Source: Baylisascaris procyonis
Lineage: Eukaryota; Nematoda; Chromadorea; Rhabditida; Ascarididae
Assembly: GCA_037389465.1 (NCBI GenBank)
Contig: JAZARR010000167.1
Location: 496,001 to 560,000 of the forward strand
DNA length: 64,000 nt
Direction of reading: 5' to 3'
The notes under the pieces were generated by a model. It was not told the DNA's origin, did no database searches, and worked only from the letters and a program-made list of their open reading frames with translations. Made by a program: the position numbers and the translations under genes. Below, in pieces: positions 63,626 through 64,000 of the stretch (position 1 is the first letter of the stretch; the number at the start of each line of letters is the position of its first letter).

Positions 63626-64000
63626 GTACTGTTTTCTCTCCCTTATTGCCCACATTGCCATTATTCGGAAACGGAGCTTCGATCTTATGAAACGCTCATT
63701 GATTGCTGTGGAGTTATAGATTCCATAAAAATATTTCAGCTCTTGATTTCAATTCATTTGGCGTGAGCATTATTTCAATATGCTATTAACAAAGAATTGG
63801 CTAATGGGCGTAATTCTAATGGAATCTTTTGATAAATGTGTAAGGCAGCCCGACTTTGGTGTTACGTATCGTTTATTTCGAACGTTGGATTTTTTTCATA
63901 TCTCTCCTCTTTTCTTTAAACTACGCTTGTTCTAGCTTAGAGACATCAAAGTTTTATTTGAAAAGAGCCTCACATATAACGCTTCATAATATGAACAGTG
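63626..64000. other. Intron of the IF1 gene running off the window
   Basis: None of the acceptors here opens a frame resembling the IF1 C-terminal helix, so the next exon lies past 64000. Confidence 0.6.

Overview
The window is nematode nuclear DNA. It is AT-rich, with introns ending in the nematode TTTCAG/TTTGCAG type of acceptor, acceptors a few bases upstream of start codons (the trans-splicing pattern), long introns, (TA)n tracts, retrotransposon debris, and proteins typical of nematodes (secreted mucin-ShKT proteins, a divergent PP1-like phosphatase). A strongylid-type or related rhabditid parasite fits, but species cannot be read from the sequence. All gene models below were assembled by eye from splice sites, reading-frame phase and protein motifs.

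Layout. (1) 1-19.2 kb: a large + strand gene of unknown family, with one exon at 62-204 and phase-compatible exons from 14136 to about 19134. Its putative 14 kb intron holds a broken non-LTR retrotransposon on the - strand (404-1460) and three - strand copies of a secreted mucin/triple-ShKT gene in units of 3945-3946 bp. (2) 19.2-30.5 kb: little firm coding sequence, a 7 x 60 bp minisatellite (25677-26098), some candidate exons and retrotransposon or receptor-like remnants. (3) 30530-34719, - strand: a complete five-exon TMEM53/DUF829-like gene. (4) 39096-45720, + strand: a PP1-like Ser/Thr phosphatase gene with a long K/E-rich C-terminal tail. (5) 50.9-52.6 kb, + strand: a predicted membrane protein followed by an ERG28-like gene. 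(6) 59751-62724, + strand: a three-exon gene for a secreted six-cysteine peptide with CS-alpha-beta defensin spacing, visible only after splicing. (7) 62956 to beyond the right edge: the 5' part of a mitochondrial ATPase inhibitor (IF1) gene.

The genes do not form one pathway. Secreted or defence-type products (ShKT mucins, defensin-like peptide) sit among housekeeping genes (IF1, ERG28-like, TMEM53-like, phosphatase). The most notable items are the defensin-like gene, the homogenised ShKT array whose outer edges of near-identity match the transcription unit, and the phosphatase with an altered active-site loop and two phase-compatible tail splice forms.
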